The notes under the pieces: generated by a model
The model's database searches: none
Told to the model about the DNA's origin: nothing
What the model saw: the letters and a program-made list of their open reading frames with translations, nothing else
Translations under genes and position numbers: made by a program
Assembly (NCBI GenBank): GCA_946406095.1
Contig: CAMJJO010000002.1
Span: 1 to 38,004 of the forward strand
Direction of reading: 5' to 3'
Source: an uncultured Bacteroidales bacterium
Lineage (GTDB): Bacteria; Bacteroidota; Bacteroidia; Bacteroidales; UBA932
Length of the DNA: 38,004 nucleotides
Shown: positions 25,696 through 34,661 of the stretch, piece after piece
How the letters are laid out: the number at the start of each line of letters is the position of its first letter
Numbering within the stretch: the first letter of the stretch is position 1

Positions 25696-26206
25696 TGCAT
25701 ATATCTCCCACTGCAGTAAGATTAACTATTGCCTTCCCTCCAACCAGCACCCTTCCTTCGGCATCGGTCTTAACTCCGAATTTCATAAAAGGCTGAGGGG
25801 CCTCGAAATCGGGATCGAACCACTTGGTGCGGTCGGGATCATACACCACGTCCGCACCGAAAACGGGCTCCCAGATATGTTCTTTGTCGGAGAGCAGCCC
25901 ACGGGAAAAGAACTTGCCGGTAGCGAGCACATACTCATCAGCCACAAGGGGCTCGTCCATGTTGCGCGTGCGGATCTCCACAACCTTTCCGTCCTCTATC
26001 TTTCCGGAAATGGCCCTGTCTCCCCTCAAAACCACGGCTCCCTGCTTCTGGAGGGTAGCCAAACGGGCATAAGGGCTTTCGTACTTGACGGCAGAGAGCG
26101 ACAGGCCCTCAGACACAATGCAGACCTTCTTGCCTGCTTCCACCAGAGGCTCGGCGGCGGTGCATCCAGCCCATCCGCCTCCTATAATAATTACGTCAAA
26201 TCTCAT
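25688..26206 (-). CDS. glpB: Half-size glycerol-3-phosphate dehydrogenase subunit B (GlpB-like)
   Basis: A 172-residue flavoprotein-like subunit. It opens with the dinucleotide-binding motif VIIIGGGWAGCTAAEPL. It then jumps to a region matching the C-terminal third of E. coli GlpB: GDRAISGKIEDGKVVEIRTR, LATGKFFSRGLL, EPVFGADV, PQPFMKFGVKTDAEGR and a closing VGDICNE. E. coli GlpB has about 419 residues. Roughly 220 residues of the middle and the terminal GGGVCAVSALHAA-type helix are missing. The frame is open and overlaps both neighbours (11 nt with glpA, 8 nt with glpC), so it looks like a functional compact form and not decay. Expected role: FMN/FAD-binding partner of GlpA. Confidence 0.78.
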   Translation of the reverse strand: MRFDVIIIGGGWAGCTAAEPLVEAGKKVCIVSEGLSLSAVKYESPYARLATLQKQGAVVLRGDRAISGKIEDGKVVEIRTRNMDEPLVADEYVLATGKFFSRGLLSDKEHIWEPVFGADVVYDPDRTKWFDPDFEAPQPFMKFGVKTDAEGRVLVGGKAIVNLTAVGDICNE

Positions 26207-27737
26207 CTCTGTTGGTTTTTTGCATATATTCCGCCTCCCTGAGCGTATCTCCCCACAGTACCGGGGTCATCCCCTTCCATCTTTCCTGCATGTACTCCCG
26301 CACAAGCTCTTCGGCAGACACAGAAAGGATATCGGCAAGAACGGCAGCCACTTTGCGTATGCAGAACGAACCCTGGCAGGTACCCATTCCTATGCGGGTG
26401 TGGCGGCGCAGGTCCGAGATATTCCGGACTCCGAACTGCTTCACGGCATACTCTATCTCTGCGCGGGTGACGCTCTCGCACTCGCAGATTATCTCACCTC
26501 CCTTCTCGAAATCCATCTGAGCCACCTCCGTGCCGTGGCGGCCGATTGCCGCCCTCATATTGAAAGGATCCTTGAAGCGGGGCTTGCGACCCTCGGATCC
26601 GGGCAGGGCCCTGACTGCGGTTTCGCAACGTGCGGAAGAGCCCAACTTCTTGCAAATCAAGTCTGTAGCCATCTCGGCCATAAGGCGGGCAGTGGTCAGT
26701 TTACCACCCGTTATGGTGATGAGCCCGGGCACTCCGTCACGGGTTTCATGGTCCAGGAGGACTATCCCGCGGCTGACGTTGCGGCCGTCTCCGGCAGGGT
26801 CCGCCACCACCAGGGGACGCACCCCCGCATAGGCCCGGATGATGCGCGTATGCGCCAGACTTGGCACCAGTTGCTCGCCTTCCCGCATGAGGAGGTCCAC
26901 CTCCTCGGGAGTGGCGTGCATATCGTCGCATGTTTCGACGGGCACTTTGTCGGATGTGGTGCCGAGCACGCTGACCACGTCTCCCGGCACCAGGATATCT
27001 GCATTGGCGGGCTTGCGGCAGCGGTTGATCACCATGTTGGCCACCCGGTGGCCATATATGATGAGGGCGCCCTTGCTGGGCATCATCCCTATCTTGACTC
27101 CGGCGGCCTGCGCCAGGCCGGCTGTCCAGATGCCGGCGGCAAGCACCACTTCGCGGGCACGGATGACATCCCCCTTGGAAGTCTTCACTCCCACTACCCT
27201 GTCGCCCTCCTTCACCAGTTCGGTGACGGCGGTGAACTTGAGGATGTCGGCGCCGTGGCGCTGTGCATCGAGGATATGGGCGTCCACCAGGCGGAAAGGA
27301 TCCACCGACGCATCCGGCACCTTCACGGCCCCGATGATGCGGGGGTTGATGGCAGGCTCCATCCGAAGTGCCTCCGCGGGGTCTATGGCCTCGGCGTCGA
27401 TGCCGGCCTCCCTGCATTTCTTGATAAAGTTCGCCTGATAGTCGAGGCCGTCTTCGGGAAGGGAGATGAAGAGGCCTTCCGTCTGCTCCACGCAATTGGA
27501 AGCGATGCGGCGGAGTATCCTGTTCTCCCGGATGCATTCCTCGGCCCCTTCGCGGTCGGTGACTGCATAACGGGCGCCGCTGTGGAGCAGGCCGTGGTTG
27601 CGGCCGGATGCCCCATCGCAGATGTCTCCGCGCTCTATCAAAAGCGTAGAGAGGCCGCGCAGGGCGCAGTCTCTCACTGTCGCGGCGCCGGTCACTCCGC
27701 CGCCGACAATTATAACATCGTATTCTTTTGCTGACAT
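26196..27737 (-). CDS. glpA: Anaerobic glycerol-3-phosphate dehydrogenase subunit A
   Basis: A 513-residue FAD-dependent oxidase that converts glycerol-3-phosphate to dihydroxyacetone phosphate. The FAD motif VIIVGGGVTGAATVRDCALRG is at residues 8-28, followed by LLIERGDICDGASGRNHGLLHSGARY, typical of GlpA/GlpD. The C-terminal 60 residues carry a BFD-like [2Fe-2S] domain, CECE..., GMGTCQGSFC. The start codon is 6 bp after the rfbB stop, so it is likely read from the rfbB promoter. Slightly shorter than E. coli GlpA (542) but with all domains present. Confidence 0.93.
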   Translation of the reverse strand: MSAKEYDVIIVGGGVTGAATVRDCALRGLSTLLIERGDICDGASGRNHGLLHSGARYAVTDREGAEECIRENRILRRIASNCVEQTEGLFISLPEDGLDYQANFIKKCREAGIDAEAIDPAEALRMEPAINPRIIGAVKVPDASVDPFRLVDAHILDAQRHGADILKFTAVTELVKEGDRVVGVKTSKGDVIRAREVVLAAGIWTAGLAQAAGVKIGMMPSKGALIIYGHRVANMVINRCRKPANADILVPGDVVSVLGTTSDKVPVETCDDMHATPEEVDLLMREGEQLVPSLAHTRIIRAYAGVRPLVVADPAGDGRNVSRGIVLLDHETRDGVPGLITITGGKLTTARLMAEMATDLICKKLGSSARCETAVRALPGSEGRKPRFKDPFNMRAAIGRHGTEVAQMDFEKGGEIICECESVTRAEIEYAVKQFGVRNISDLRRHTRIGMGTCQGSFCIRKVAAVLADILSVSAEELVREYMQERWKGMTPVLWGDTLREAEYMQKTNRDEI

Positions 27738-27743
27738 AAGAGA

Positions 27744-28883
27744 TTATCTTCCCTTGTACATATCTTCGTAGTACTTCTGGTAGTCTCCGCTGGTGACGTT
27801 GTCCATCCATTCCTGGTTGTCCAGATACCAGCGCACCGTCTTCTCTATGCCCTCTTCGAACTGAAGGCTCGGCTCCCATCCAAGCTCTTTCTGAAGCTTG
27901 CTGGAGTCGATGGCATAGCGGAGGTCGTGCCCGGCGCGGTCCGTCACGTATGTGATGAGGTCCATATCCGCACCTTCGGGACGGCCCAGCAGACGGTCCA
28001 CGGTGTTGATGAGCACCTTGATGATATCGATGTTCTTCCACTCGTTGAAGCCGCCGATGTTGTAGGTGTCTCCCACCTTGCCCTCGTTGAAGATGAGGTC
28101 GATGGCACGGGCGTGGTCTTCTACGTAGAGCCAGTCGCGAACGTTCTCGCCCTTTCCGTAGACGGGCAGGGGTTTGCGATGGCGGATGTTATTGATAAAC
28201 AAAGGGATAAGCTTCTCGGGGAACTGATAAGGGCCGTAGTTGTTGGAGCAGTTGGTCACTATGGTGGGCATTCCGAAGGTGTCGTGGAATGCACGCACGA
28301 AATGGTCGCTGCTGGCCTTGGCGGCGCTGTACGGGCTGTGCGGCTGATACTTCAGGTCTTCGGTGAAGAACTTCTCTCCGTAGGCAAGATGGTGCTCGCC
28401 GGAAGAAGCCTTCGTGGTGAAGGGGGGCTTTATGCCCTCGGGGTGGGTCATTTCCAAGGCGCCATAGACCTCGTCGGTGGAGATGTGGTAGAACCTCTTT
28501 CCTTCGAACTTCTCCGGCAGGCTCTCCCAGTAGGCCTTTGCGGCCTGCAGCAGGCTCAGAGTGCCCATCACGTTGGTCTGGGCGAAGGTGAAAGGATCCT
28601 TGATGGAACGGTCCACGTGGGACTCTGCGGCAAGATGGATGATGCCGTCCACGTGCTCTTCCTGCATCAGCTTCAGAACGCCCTCGAAGTCGCAGATGTC
28701 CATCTTGACGAACCTGTAGTTGGGTTTGTCCTCGATGTCCTTCAGATTTGCCAGGTTGCCGGCATAGGTGAGCTTGTCCAGATTGATTATCTTGGTGCCG
28801 GGATATTTGTTGACAAAAAGGCGCACTACGTGGCTGCCTATGAATCCTGCACCACCGGTGATGATTATCGTTTTATGTGTCAT
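27744..28883 (-). CDS. rfbB: dTDP-glucose 4,6-dehydratase
   Basis: A 379-residue extended short-chain dehydrogenase of the dTDP-rhamnose pathway, forming dTDP-4-keto-6-deoxyglucose. NAD motif GGAGFIGSHV is at the N terminus. The catalytic block STDEVYG supplies Thr-Asp-Glu, and YSAAKASSDH supplies the Tyr/Lys pair. NNYGPYQFPEKLIPLF and RDWLYVEDHARAI are RfbB hallmarks. No rfbA, rfbC or rfbD is next to it; instead the glp operon follows after 6 bp, an unusual pairing. A good promoter lies 27 bp upstream of the ATG. Confidence 0.94.
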   Translation of the reverse strand: MTHKTIIITGGAGFIGSHVVRLFVNKYPGTKIINLDKLTYAGNLANLKDIEDKPNYRFVKMDICDFEGVLKLMQEEHVDGIIHLAAESHVDRSIKDPFTFAQTNVMGTLSLLQAAKAYWESLPEKFEGKRFYHISTDEVYGALEMTHPEGIKPPFTTKASSGEHHLAYGEKFFTEDLKYQPHSPYSAAKASSDHFVRAFHDTFGMPTIVTNCSNNYGPYQFPEKLIPLFINNIRHRKPLPVYGKGENVRDWLYVEDHARAIDLIFNEGKVGDTYNIGGFNEWKNIDIIKVLINTVDRLLGRPEGADMDLITYVTDRAGHDLRYAIDSSKLQKELGWEPSLQFEEGIEKTVRWYLDNQEWMDNVTSGDYQKYYEDMYKGR

Positions 28884-28909
28884 TTCTTATAAGAGAATGC
28901 TTTATCATT

Positions 28910-28940
28910 CAAAAATAAGAAAAAAACGGCAGATTACAAA
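28910..28940 (-). promoter_or_regulatory. Consensus promoter for rfbB-glpABC
   Basis: On the minus strand, TTTG (28940-28937) and TATTTTTG (28917-28910) are 19 bp apart, a full match. The -33 element lies in the last codons of the upstream gene. A start near 28903 gives a leader of about 20 nt, which includes the 10-bp palindrome TCTTATAAGA (28885-28894). Confidence 0.7.
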
Positions 28941-30457
28941 TCTTTCACCTTAATAATGAGCGGTGCGGAAGTGGCAGGCATGGAGAAATGCACGTTTTCT
29001 CCCTTTCCTATCTCGACGTACGGCTGCCAGACGAGGGTGCGTCCAGCAGGCTCGGAAGGGGCCAGAGCCGAGGAATTGAGGGCAAGTGGATAGGAGCAGC
29101 CGCGGAAGTCCAGGATGCGCACGTGTTCATCGAAGGCGAGGGCGGACATGTCGTTACGGGTGGTCACGAAATTGATTATGCCGCAGAACGCCTTTTTCCC
29201 CATGACATATATGTTCTTGTAGACATAAACGTCCCTGAGGGCAAGTGCGTCATAGGCAAACAGCCTGCGGTGGTCGCTCACCGGCACTCCGTCCAGCATG
29301 ACGAGTGCCTCTTCCTTGTTGCCGTAGAACAGGATGCTCTTCCGTCCCTTGGAGTTCCGGACTCTAGCGTACGGAACCAGCTCGCGGATGATGTCGTCGA
29401 TGGAGTTGAAACGGGTATAGTCGTCCAGATGATACTGGACGCAGTCCTCTCTCGAGAGCAGGAGATTGTCCCTCTTGGGGAGGAAGCGGTGGAGGGTATC
29501 CGTCTTCACCGAAACCCCCAGAGCCCGGTTCCTGGCGAGCAGAGCGCTCCGCATGGATGGAGACAGGCGCATCTTCCTGAATGCCAGGCCTTCCGGAAGC
29601 ACGAAAGGACTCACCGGGGAGAAGTAACACTCCAGATTCTCCCCGGCATAATCGAAGATCTCGCACACCAGATCCCTCTCCCCATAGATGTTGTTGGTGC
29701 GGAAAGAGATGGTTCCGTCCGGGGAAATCACCCCGGTATAGGTGTCGGCGGCAGAACCGGGAGAGGATATCACGGGCACCAGCCATGGCCTGGAAACCAG
29801 TTCGGCCGCATCCTTTCCATACACCGTCGCACGCACGATTTCTCCGTCTTCCTCCTTCTCCCGGGGCACAAGCGGGACCGACTGCGGGCCGCAATCCTCA
29901 GGCCTCAGGCCATCATCTTCCACGACGGAAACGCAGACTACCCTGGCCCTGTCCCCGGCATTGCGGAGGGTGAGTTCCATCCTTTGCCCGAAAACTCCCA
30001 TGCTGAGTTCCATCCCCTCGGGAAGGTCCCTGCAAGGGGCCGGCTCCGGCATGGGGTCTTCGCATATCTCCACGCCCCCGCTCACTCTCGCTCCGGACAT
30101 GGTGTTGAAGACGGCGATATCCTGCACCTCGGCGCGGTCTGACTGGGCCGTGAATGCAAACAGCTTGTAGTTTCCGGTGGGGATTCCGGCCGGGAGTGCA
30201 AGCACGCCCGAGCCCTTCCCCTCTATCAGCGCGATTTTCGCGCTGGCGGCGATTCCATCTTCGGAAACGAGCTCTACGTAAGCGACCGCGGACGGCTTGC
30301 CGGCATCGTCTCCGTTCTCGCAGACGGCGCAGCACCATATGAAATCCCCGGCCACATACACGCTCTTGTCGGTCACGAGACGCAGCGTTTCGGCAGCATT
30401 CAATCCTGTCCGGGCCAGGAGGAGGCAAGTCAATATGAATATCTTTTTCAATCCCAT
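28934..30457 (-). CDS. MG2-like protein with detached TonB-plug-like segment
   Basis: A 507-residue protein with a signal peptide (about 1-21, ending GLNAAE). Residues about 24-115 resemble a macroglobulin MG2 domain (LVTDKSVYVAGDFIW through GIPTGNYKLFAF). The middle is beta-rich without recognised family. Residues about 384-440 resemble part of a TonB plug (ALVMLDGVPVSD, LRDVYVYKN, IINFVTTRND), but no barrel follows, and the chain ends in an Ig-like tail. Such proteins occur in Bacteroidetes near TonB receptors; no function is established that I know of. Its start overlaps the DUF4249 gene by 10 nt, so it is the last gene of the BASS-TonB-DUF4249 operon. It may sit at the outer membrane and interact with the receptor; this is inference. 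Confidence 0.72.
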   Translation of the reverse strand: MGLKKIFILTCLLLARTGLNAAETLRLVTDKSVYVAGDFIWCCAVCENGDDAGKPSAVAYVELVSEDGIAASAKIALIEGKGSGVLALPAGIPTGNYKLFAFTAQSDRAEVQDIAVFNTMSGARVSGGVEICEDPMPEPAPCRDLPEGMELSMGVFGQRMELTLRNAGDRARVVCVSVVEDDGLRPEDCGPQSVPLVPREKEEDGEIVRATVYGKDAAELVSRPWLVPVISSPGSAADTYTGVISPDGTISFRTNNIYGERDLVCEIFDYAGENLECYFSPVSPFVLPEGLAFRKMRLSPSMRSALLARNRALGVSVKTDTLHRFLPKRDNLLLSREDCVQYHLDDYTRFNSIDDIIRELVPYARVRNSKGRKSILFYGNKEEALVMLDGVPVSDHRRLFAYDALALRDVYVYKNIYVMGKKAFCGIINFVTTRNDMSALAFDEHVRILDFRGCSYPLALNSSALAPSEPAGRTLVWQPYVEIGKGENVHFSMPATSAPLIIKVKDL

Positions 30458-31626
30458 CCTTCAGGTTTTTCCAATGTTCCGCCGCTGAGACGGCAATCAT
30501 AGCAGAATGTCGGCACCCACAGCAGATTCGGGTCGGACATATAGGGATAATACCCCTGTTTATATGCCTCCAGATTAAGCTCGTTGAACGATTTTTCCGG
30601 GTACACCCCTCTCAAGGTCGAAATGATGTCGGTAGTGTAGTTGTCCGGGTTGAAGAAACTCCCCCTCCCAAGTGTATTGATATGGAACAGCCTCTTGGCA
30701 ACCTTGCTGACCCCGATATACCCGATCGCATAATCGTTCGGATCGGCCGCGTTGCGGATATTTCCTATCTGTTCGCCCGGGACCGGAGAGAACAGGGAAC
30801 CCATGCTCTCGGACCCTTCGTTGACTGCATTCAGATACCGGTACTGTGCTTCGGGGATGCTTCTGGCAATCAACCGCAGGTAATACTCCCCTGCCGTGAG
30901 CTTCTCGGAAGACGTCTTCATCGTGAGGAACTCATAGTTCTTGAGAGTCGATCCCTGCAGGGATTTCGCGATTTCCACTGCAGTGCGCCGGGAACCTGTC
31001 TCTTTCCAGCACCATTCATATTTCCACCAATCCTGAACCTCACTGATGTCGGAAGCATCTGAATGATCCTTTATGGCACCGGTCTTCAGGTCGAGCTCGA
31101 GGATTGGCGAACCCATGGGCGAACGATAGTGGTAGAGTTCTTCGTATTCCCATCTGTAGCAGCCGCTTTCGTAGTCGGAAGATAGGTTGAGGGCAAGGCT
31201 CAGGATGCCGTCCTGCACGCTTTCCACCAGACGCCCGATCTCCGGAGCCGGGGCCGGAGCCTGCCAGTCCGAGGCGAACGTTACCGGATCCTCTCCCTCG
31301 GCGCGTATCACTTCCGCAACCAGCCTGTAGCGGGTGTCGGATTCCGCAGTGGAGAGGTCTATGTCTCCGGGGCTTGCCTCATTGTAGACGGCCCCGTTCT
31401 CTGCCTCCACCTTGAAGGAGGCCTTGTAAACCCCTATACTGCTGGCCGTATAGTAGTTTGCATCGAAAGGAACTACCTGATTGGCAGTAAAGTGGCTCAC
31501 CGTCCCCAAGGAGATGTCGCCCTCTATCACCACCCTTCCGTATTCATCCGAAATGTCCGGCGTATAGGGATAGATGCACGAGAAAAGGAGCATCAGGACA
31601 GACAATATGACCAAACTTTTCTTCAT
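30448..31626 (-). CDS. DUF4249 family lipoprotein
   Basis: A 392-residue lipoprotein; the lipobox LLFSC places the lipidated Cys at residue 17. The body fits DUF4249: YGRVVIEGDISLG near the N terminus, SDTRYRLVAEVIRAEG, a middle with CYRWEYEELYHY, a GNIRNAADPNDYAIGYIGVS segment and the closing FCYDCRLSGGTLEKPEGWD, whose CxxCR...GGT...KP pattern is typical. DUF4249 proteins are usually encoded right after a TonB receptor, as here, and probably capture ligand on the cell surface. The start ATG overlaps the receptor stop by one base (TGATG), a translational coupling arrangement. Confidence 0.88.
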   Translation of the reverse strand: MKKSLVILSVLMLLFSCIYPYTPDISDEYGRVVIEGDISLGTVSHFTANQVVPFDANYYTASSIGVYKASFKVEAENGAVYNEASPGDIDLSTAESDTRYRLVAEVIRAEGEDPVTFASDWQAPAPAPEIGRLVESVQDGILSLALNLSSDYESGCYRWEYEELYHYRSPMGSPILELDLKTGAIKDHSDASDISEVQDWWKYEWCWKETGSRRTAVEIAKSLQGSTLKNYEFLTMKTSSEKLTAGEYYLRLIARSIPEAQYRYLNAVNEGSESMGSLFSPVPGEQIGNIRNAADPNDYAIGYIGVSKVAKRLFHINTLGRGSFFNPDNYTTDIISTLRGVYPEKSFNELNLEAYKQGYYPYMSDPNLLWVPTFCYDCRLSGGTLEKPEGWD

Positions 31627-34600
31627 CAGAATATGATATTCAGGTTGATATAGGGCACGGGGGTGGCGAAAACGCTCAGTTTATAGGCATTGAGGGAGCT
31701 CCCGTCCTTTGTGTCGTAGAAGACGGAGTATGCGTTCTTACGGCCGGTCACATTGTAGCAGCCTACGGTGAAGGAAGCATGTGCAAGGGCCTTCAGGTAG
31801 TGCCCGGGATCGATGTTGAACGCGACGTCCATGCGGAAGTAATCCGGAATCCTGTACGCATTGCGCAGCGAGTATGCCAGCCTTGCTCCGTTGGCGTAGA
31901 TGTAGTAGCCGACAGGGAAGGTCACAGGGCGGCCGGTGCTGTAGTCGATGTTCAGCGAGAAACTGTACCGTTTGGTGAAGGCATAATTGCCGATAAACTT
32001 GAAATCGTGGGGTTTGTCGCTCGGAGCATTATACCAGCGCCCTCCGTTTATGGCCATCAGTCCGGTGTTCTGCGTATCCCGGAGGAAAGAACGGGACCAG
32101 GTATAGGACACCCACCCGTTGAGTTTGCCGACGCTTTTGCGGGCCATGAGCTCCACCCCGTAAGACCTGCCGGCGACACGCACAAGGTCATCCGCCAGAT
32201 TCTCGTTCATCACGAGGATTGCCGAATATGCATAATCCAGATGGTCCCGCACCTGCTTGTAATAGGTTTCGGCGCTGAGGTCCACCTTTCCCCCGAAGAC
32301 AGTCCAATAAATGCCTGTGGAGGCCTGGTAACCGATGGTGGGGCGTATCTTTGCGTTTGAAAGTTTCCAGGTATTCACGGGGGAGATGGAACTGCTGTTC
32401 GAAATCAGGTGGATATACTGGGCGGTGCTGTTCAGTCCGGCCTTGACCGAAAGCACAGGGGTGAACGAATAACGGCCGGAGAGCCGGAGTTCGGGATATG
32501 CGTAGAAACTCTTCCCCTGAGAGAAGGAAGAAAGCCGCAGTCCGGCATCGATGGAGTAGGAAGGATCCGGATTCCAACTGTCCGAGAAATACAGCGAGGG
32601 CTGGAGCGCAGTCTCCGTGGGGAGGTCTTTGGAAATCACTATCGACTCCTCCCCCAGGGGGCGCCTGTGGCCGCCGTCCAGCTTATAGTACAAGAGTTCT
32701 GCGCCGGCGTTCAGGGTGTGCGAGGCAGACAGCGGATGCTTCAGGTTCAGCCTCGCAAACATCTGGTCTACAGACGTTTTCAGGGTGTAAGCCTCGGCCG
32801 CATTCTGCTCTTCCTCCATCTCGTTGTTATAGTGGTCCAGGCCTATGGAAGTCTTCGCGGTCCAGGAGCCGGACTCCTTTGTCCAGTGCAGAGAAGCGTT
32901 GGCATTCCCGTAACGGAAGGTGGTGTCGGCTCCGAAACTGAATCCGTCCGAAGAGAGATATCCGAATGCCTGGAGAGTGGTGTTTTTATTCGGTTTGCGG
33001 GTAATCACGATGGTGCCGTCGTAGAAGCTGGCGGAGCCTCCGGAGAACTCGCTCGAAGTGGGAATCATCCCAAGCAGCCAGTCGGAGTAGGATGTCCTGA
33101 AGCCAGTGTTGATGGTGGTCTTGTGCCCCAGGGGGCCTTCCAGGTTAAGCCTGCTTGTAAGGAGCCCCAGCCCCAGCGAACCCCGGAACCCCTTGGCACT
33201 TCCCTCCCGCACCCCGACGTCCAGCACGGAACTGACCCTGCCGCCGACGGACGCCGGACCGCCCCCTTTGTGGAGCTCCACCCCGTCCGTCATATCCGGG
33301 CTGAATACGGAATTGATCCCGAAGAAATGCGTAGGATAATATATGGTATTGCCGTTGAAGAGGATGAGGTTCTGGTCTGTGCTGCCACCACGGACATTGA
33401 AACCGGCAGACGCCTCCCCGACAGTCTGAACGCCGGGAAGCGCCAGTACGACCTTGAGCACGTCACCTTCCCCGAAGGCGGTCGGGATCTTGGAAATCAG
33501 CCTGGAATTGATGGACGCCATGCCTATGTCGGAAGTCCTGTGCTGGCGCATGCTCTCCGCGGAGATGCTTGCCGCATCCAGCAGGGTGCTGCGGTCGTGC
33601 AACTGCACGTTCAGCACGCCGTCGCCGCATAGGATTACACTGAGTTTCTGCTCCTCCTTGTCGGGATCGTTGAAAGACAGTACGGTCTCTCCGACAGGGA
33701 TGGTCAGGCAATATCTTCCGTTCTTGTCCGAACGGGTGTATGTGCCAGATCCGTCATCCACTATCAGGACCCCGGCGAGAGGGACGGCTTCATCGTCCGT
33801 AATCACACCCTCTATCTTTGCAGATGTCGCGGCCCCGGCTATACCTATTCTGTAGATCTTGTTCTTGTATCTGGCATCTATGGTCTCCGTCAGGGTAGCG
33901 GCATCCGAGTGCATCTCGAAGTAACCGGCCGGGAGCGATTCTCTCACCTTCGTGCCGCTCCTCCGGACGGAAGGGGCGACCAGTTCCGCACCGGTGCCTT
34001 CCACCGGATGCCAGCTTGGGATGGTCTTCGAGAATGCGCCGTTTTCGGTGGCAGATGCAAGAATCCTTTTGGCCTTACGGGGCCTCAGGCGCACCAAGGT
34101 GCCCTTATCGAGCATCCAGAAACTCGTGACCATCTCGTAGAAAGTAATCAGTTTCTCGTCGTATTCCGGGTCGGTGTAGCCGATGTAGGCCGGGCCGTTA
34201 TGGTTCCCGGGCACCGAACGGTACTTCTTCTGCACCAACTTGAACACCGGAGTGTCGCTGTCGGATACCAACTGCATGAAGCGGGCGGGAGATCTGAAGC
34301 CCGCATACTCCAAGTTCACGAACAACTCGTTTTCGCGGGTAAACCATGCGACCTGGCGGGGATCCGGAGCTATGGCCGCGAAGTTCCTGTCCTTACGGAC
34401 CAGGAGTTTGTCTTCGCAGGCGTCTATCCTCACCTCCACGTCCTCATACAGACAGGCGTTGTAGTACACCGTTCCCTTCCGGAACGACAGCGTATCCCAG
34501 TATGGAGTGCCGTTGAAGCCGGATGTGTACTTGGTGGCGATGCGCCCTCGGAACAGCATGGAAGGGCTTTCACCGGGCTCCACCGCCTGTCCCGCCAGCG

Positions 34601-34661
34601 TAAATGGCAGCAGGAAAGCAAGCAGAAGCAGGGCTATTTCCTTTTTTGATACAGTTCCCAT
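31626..34661 (-). CDS. TonB-dependent receptor with large N-terminal extension
   Basis: A 1011-residue outer membrane receptor. After a signal peptide (about 1-24) comes an unusual domain of about 250 residues (30-275), starting near RGRIATKYTSGFNG and containing FRKGTVYYNACLYEDVEVRI. A carboxypeptidase-regulatory-like domain (about 280-365, KIEGVITDDEAVPLAGVLIV) follows. The plug is at about 377-490 (VLALPGVQTVGEASAGFNVR, then HKGGGPASVGGRVSSVLDV). The barrel ends in INLNIIF. It should import a ligand with help from the DUF4249 lipoprotein. Its start overlaps the upstream transporter gene by 28 nt. The N-terminal domain recurs in Bacteroidetes in my recollection, but I cannot name it. Confidence 0.88.
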   Translation of the reverse strand: MGTVSKKEIALLLLAFLLPFTLAGQAVEPGESPSMLFRGRIATKYTSGFNGTPYWDTLSFRKGTVYYNACLYEDVEVRIDACEDKLLVRKDRNFAAIAPDPRQVAWFTRENELFVNLEYAGFRSPARFMQLVSDSDTPVFKLVQKKYRSVPGNHNGPAYIGYTDPEYDEKLITFYEMVTSFWMLDKGTLVRLRPRKAKRILASATENGAFSKTIPSWHPVEGTGAELVAPSVRRSGTKVRESLPAGYFEMHSDAATLTETIDARYKNKIYRIGIAGAATSAKIEGVITDDEAVPLAGVLIVDDGSGTYTRSDKNGRYCLTIPVGETVLSFNDPDKEEQKLSVILCGDGVLNVQLHDRSTLLDAASISAESMRQHRTSDIGMASINSRLISKIPTAFGEGDVLKVVLALPGVQTVGEASAGFNVRGGSTDQNLILFNGNTIYYPTHFFGINSVFSPDMTDGVELHKGGGPASVGGRVSSVLDVGVREGSAKGFRGSLGLGLLTSRLNLEGPLGHKTTINTGFRTSYSDWLLGMIPTSSEFSGGSASFYDGTIVITRKPNKNTTLQAFGYLSSDGFSFGADTTFRYGNANASLHWTKESGSWTAKTSIGLDHYNNEMEEEQNAAEAYTLKTSVDQMFARLNLKHPLSASHTLNAGAELLYYKLDGGHRRPLGEESIVISKDLPTETALQPSLYFSDSWNPDPSYSIDAGLRLSSFSQGKSFYAYPELRLSGRYSFTPVLSVKAGLNSTAQYIHLISNSSSISPVNTWKLSNAKIRPTIGYQASTGIYWTVFGGKVDLSAETYYKQVRDHLDYAYSAILVMNENLADDLVRVAGRSYGVELMARKSVGKLNGWVSYTWSRSFLRDTQNTGLMAINGGRWYNAPSDKPHDFKFIGNYAFTKRYSFSLNIDYSTGRPVTFPVGYYIYANGARLAYSLRNAYRIPDYFRMDVAFNIDPGHYLKALAHASFTVGCYNVTGRKNAYSVFYDTKDGSSLNAYKLSVFATPVPYINLNIIF

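Noticed and set aside
25688-26206. GlpB as a decayed pseudogene
   Set aside because: The frame is open, both overlaps with neighbours are kept and conserved motifs are intact. A compact functional form is the simpler reading, although decay by a clean in-frame deletion cannot be excluded.
26085-27734. A 549-codon plus-strand open frame antisense to glpA
   Set aside because: No recognisable domain; glpA on the other strand carries intact FAD and [2Fe-2S] motifs.
28885-28894. The palindrome TCTTATAAGA in the rfbB leader as an operator
   Set aside because: Ten bases in AT-rich DNA is too short to support a separate call; it is noted within the promoter entry.
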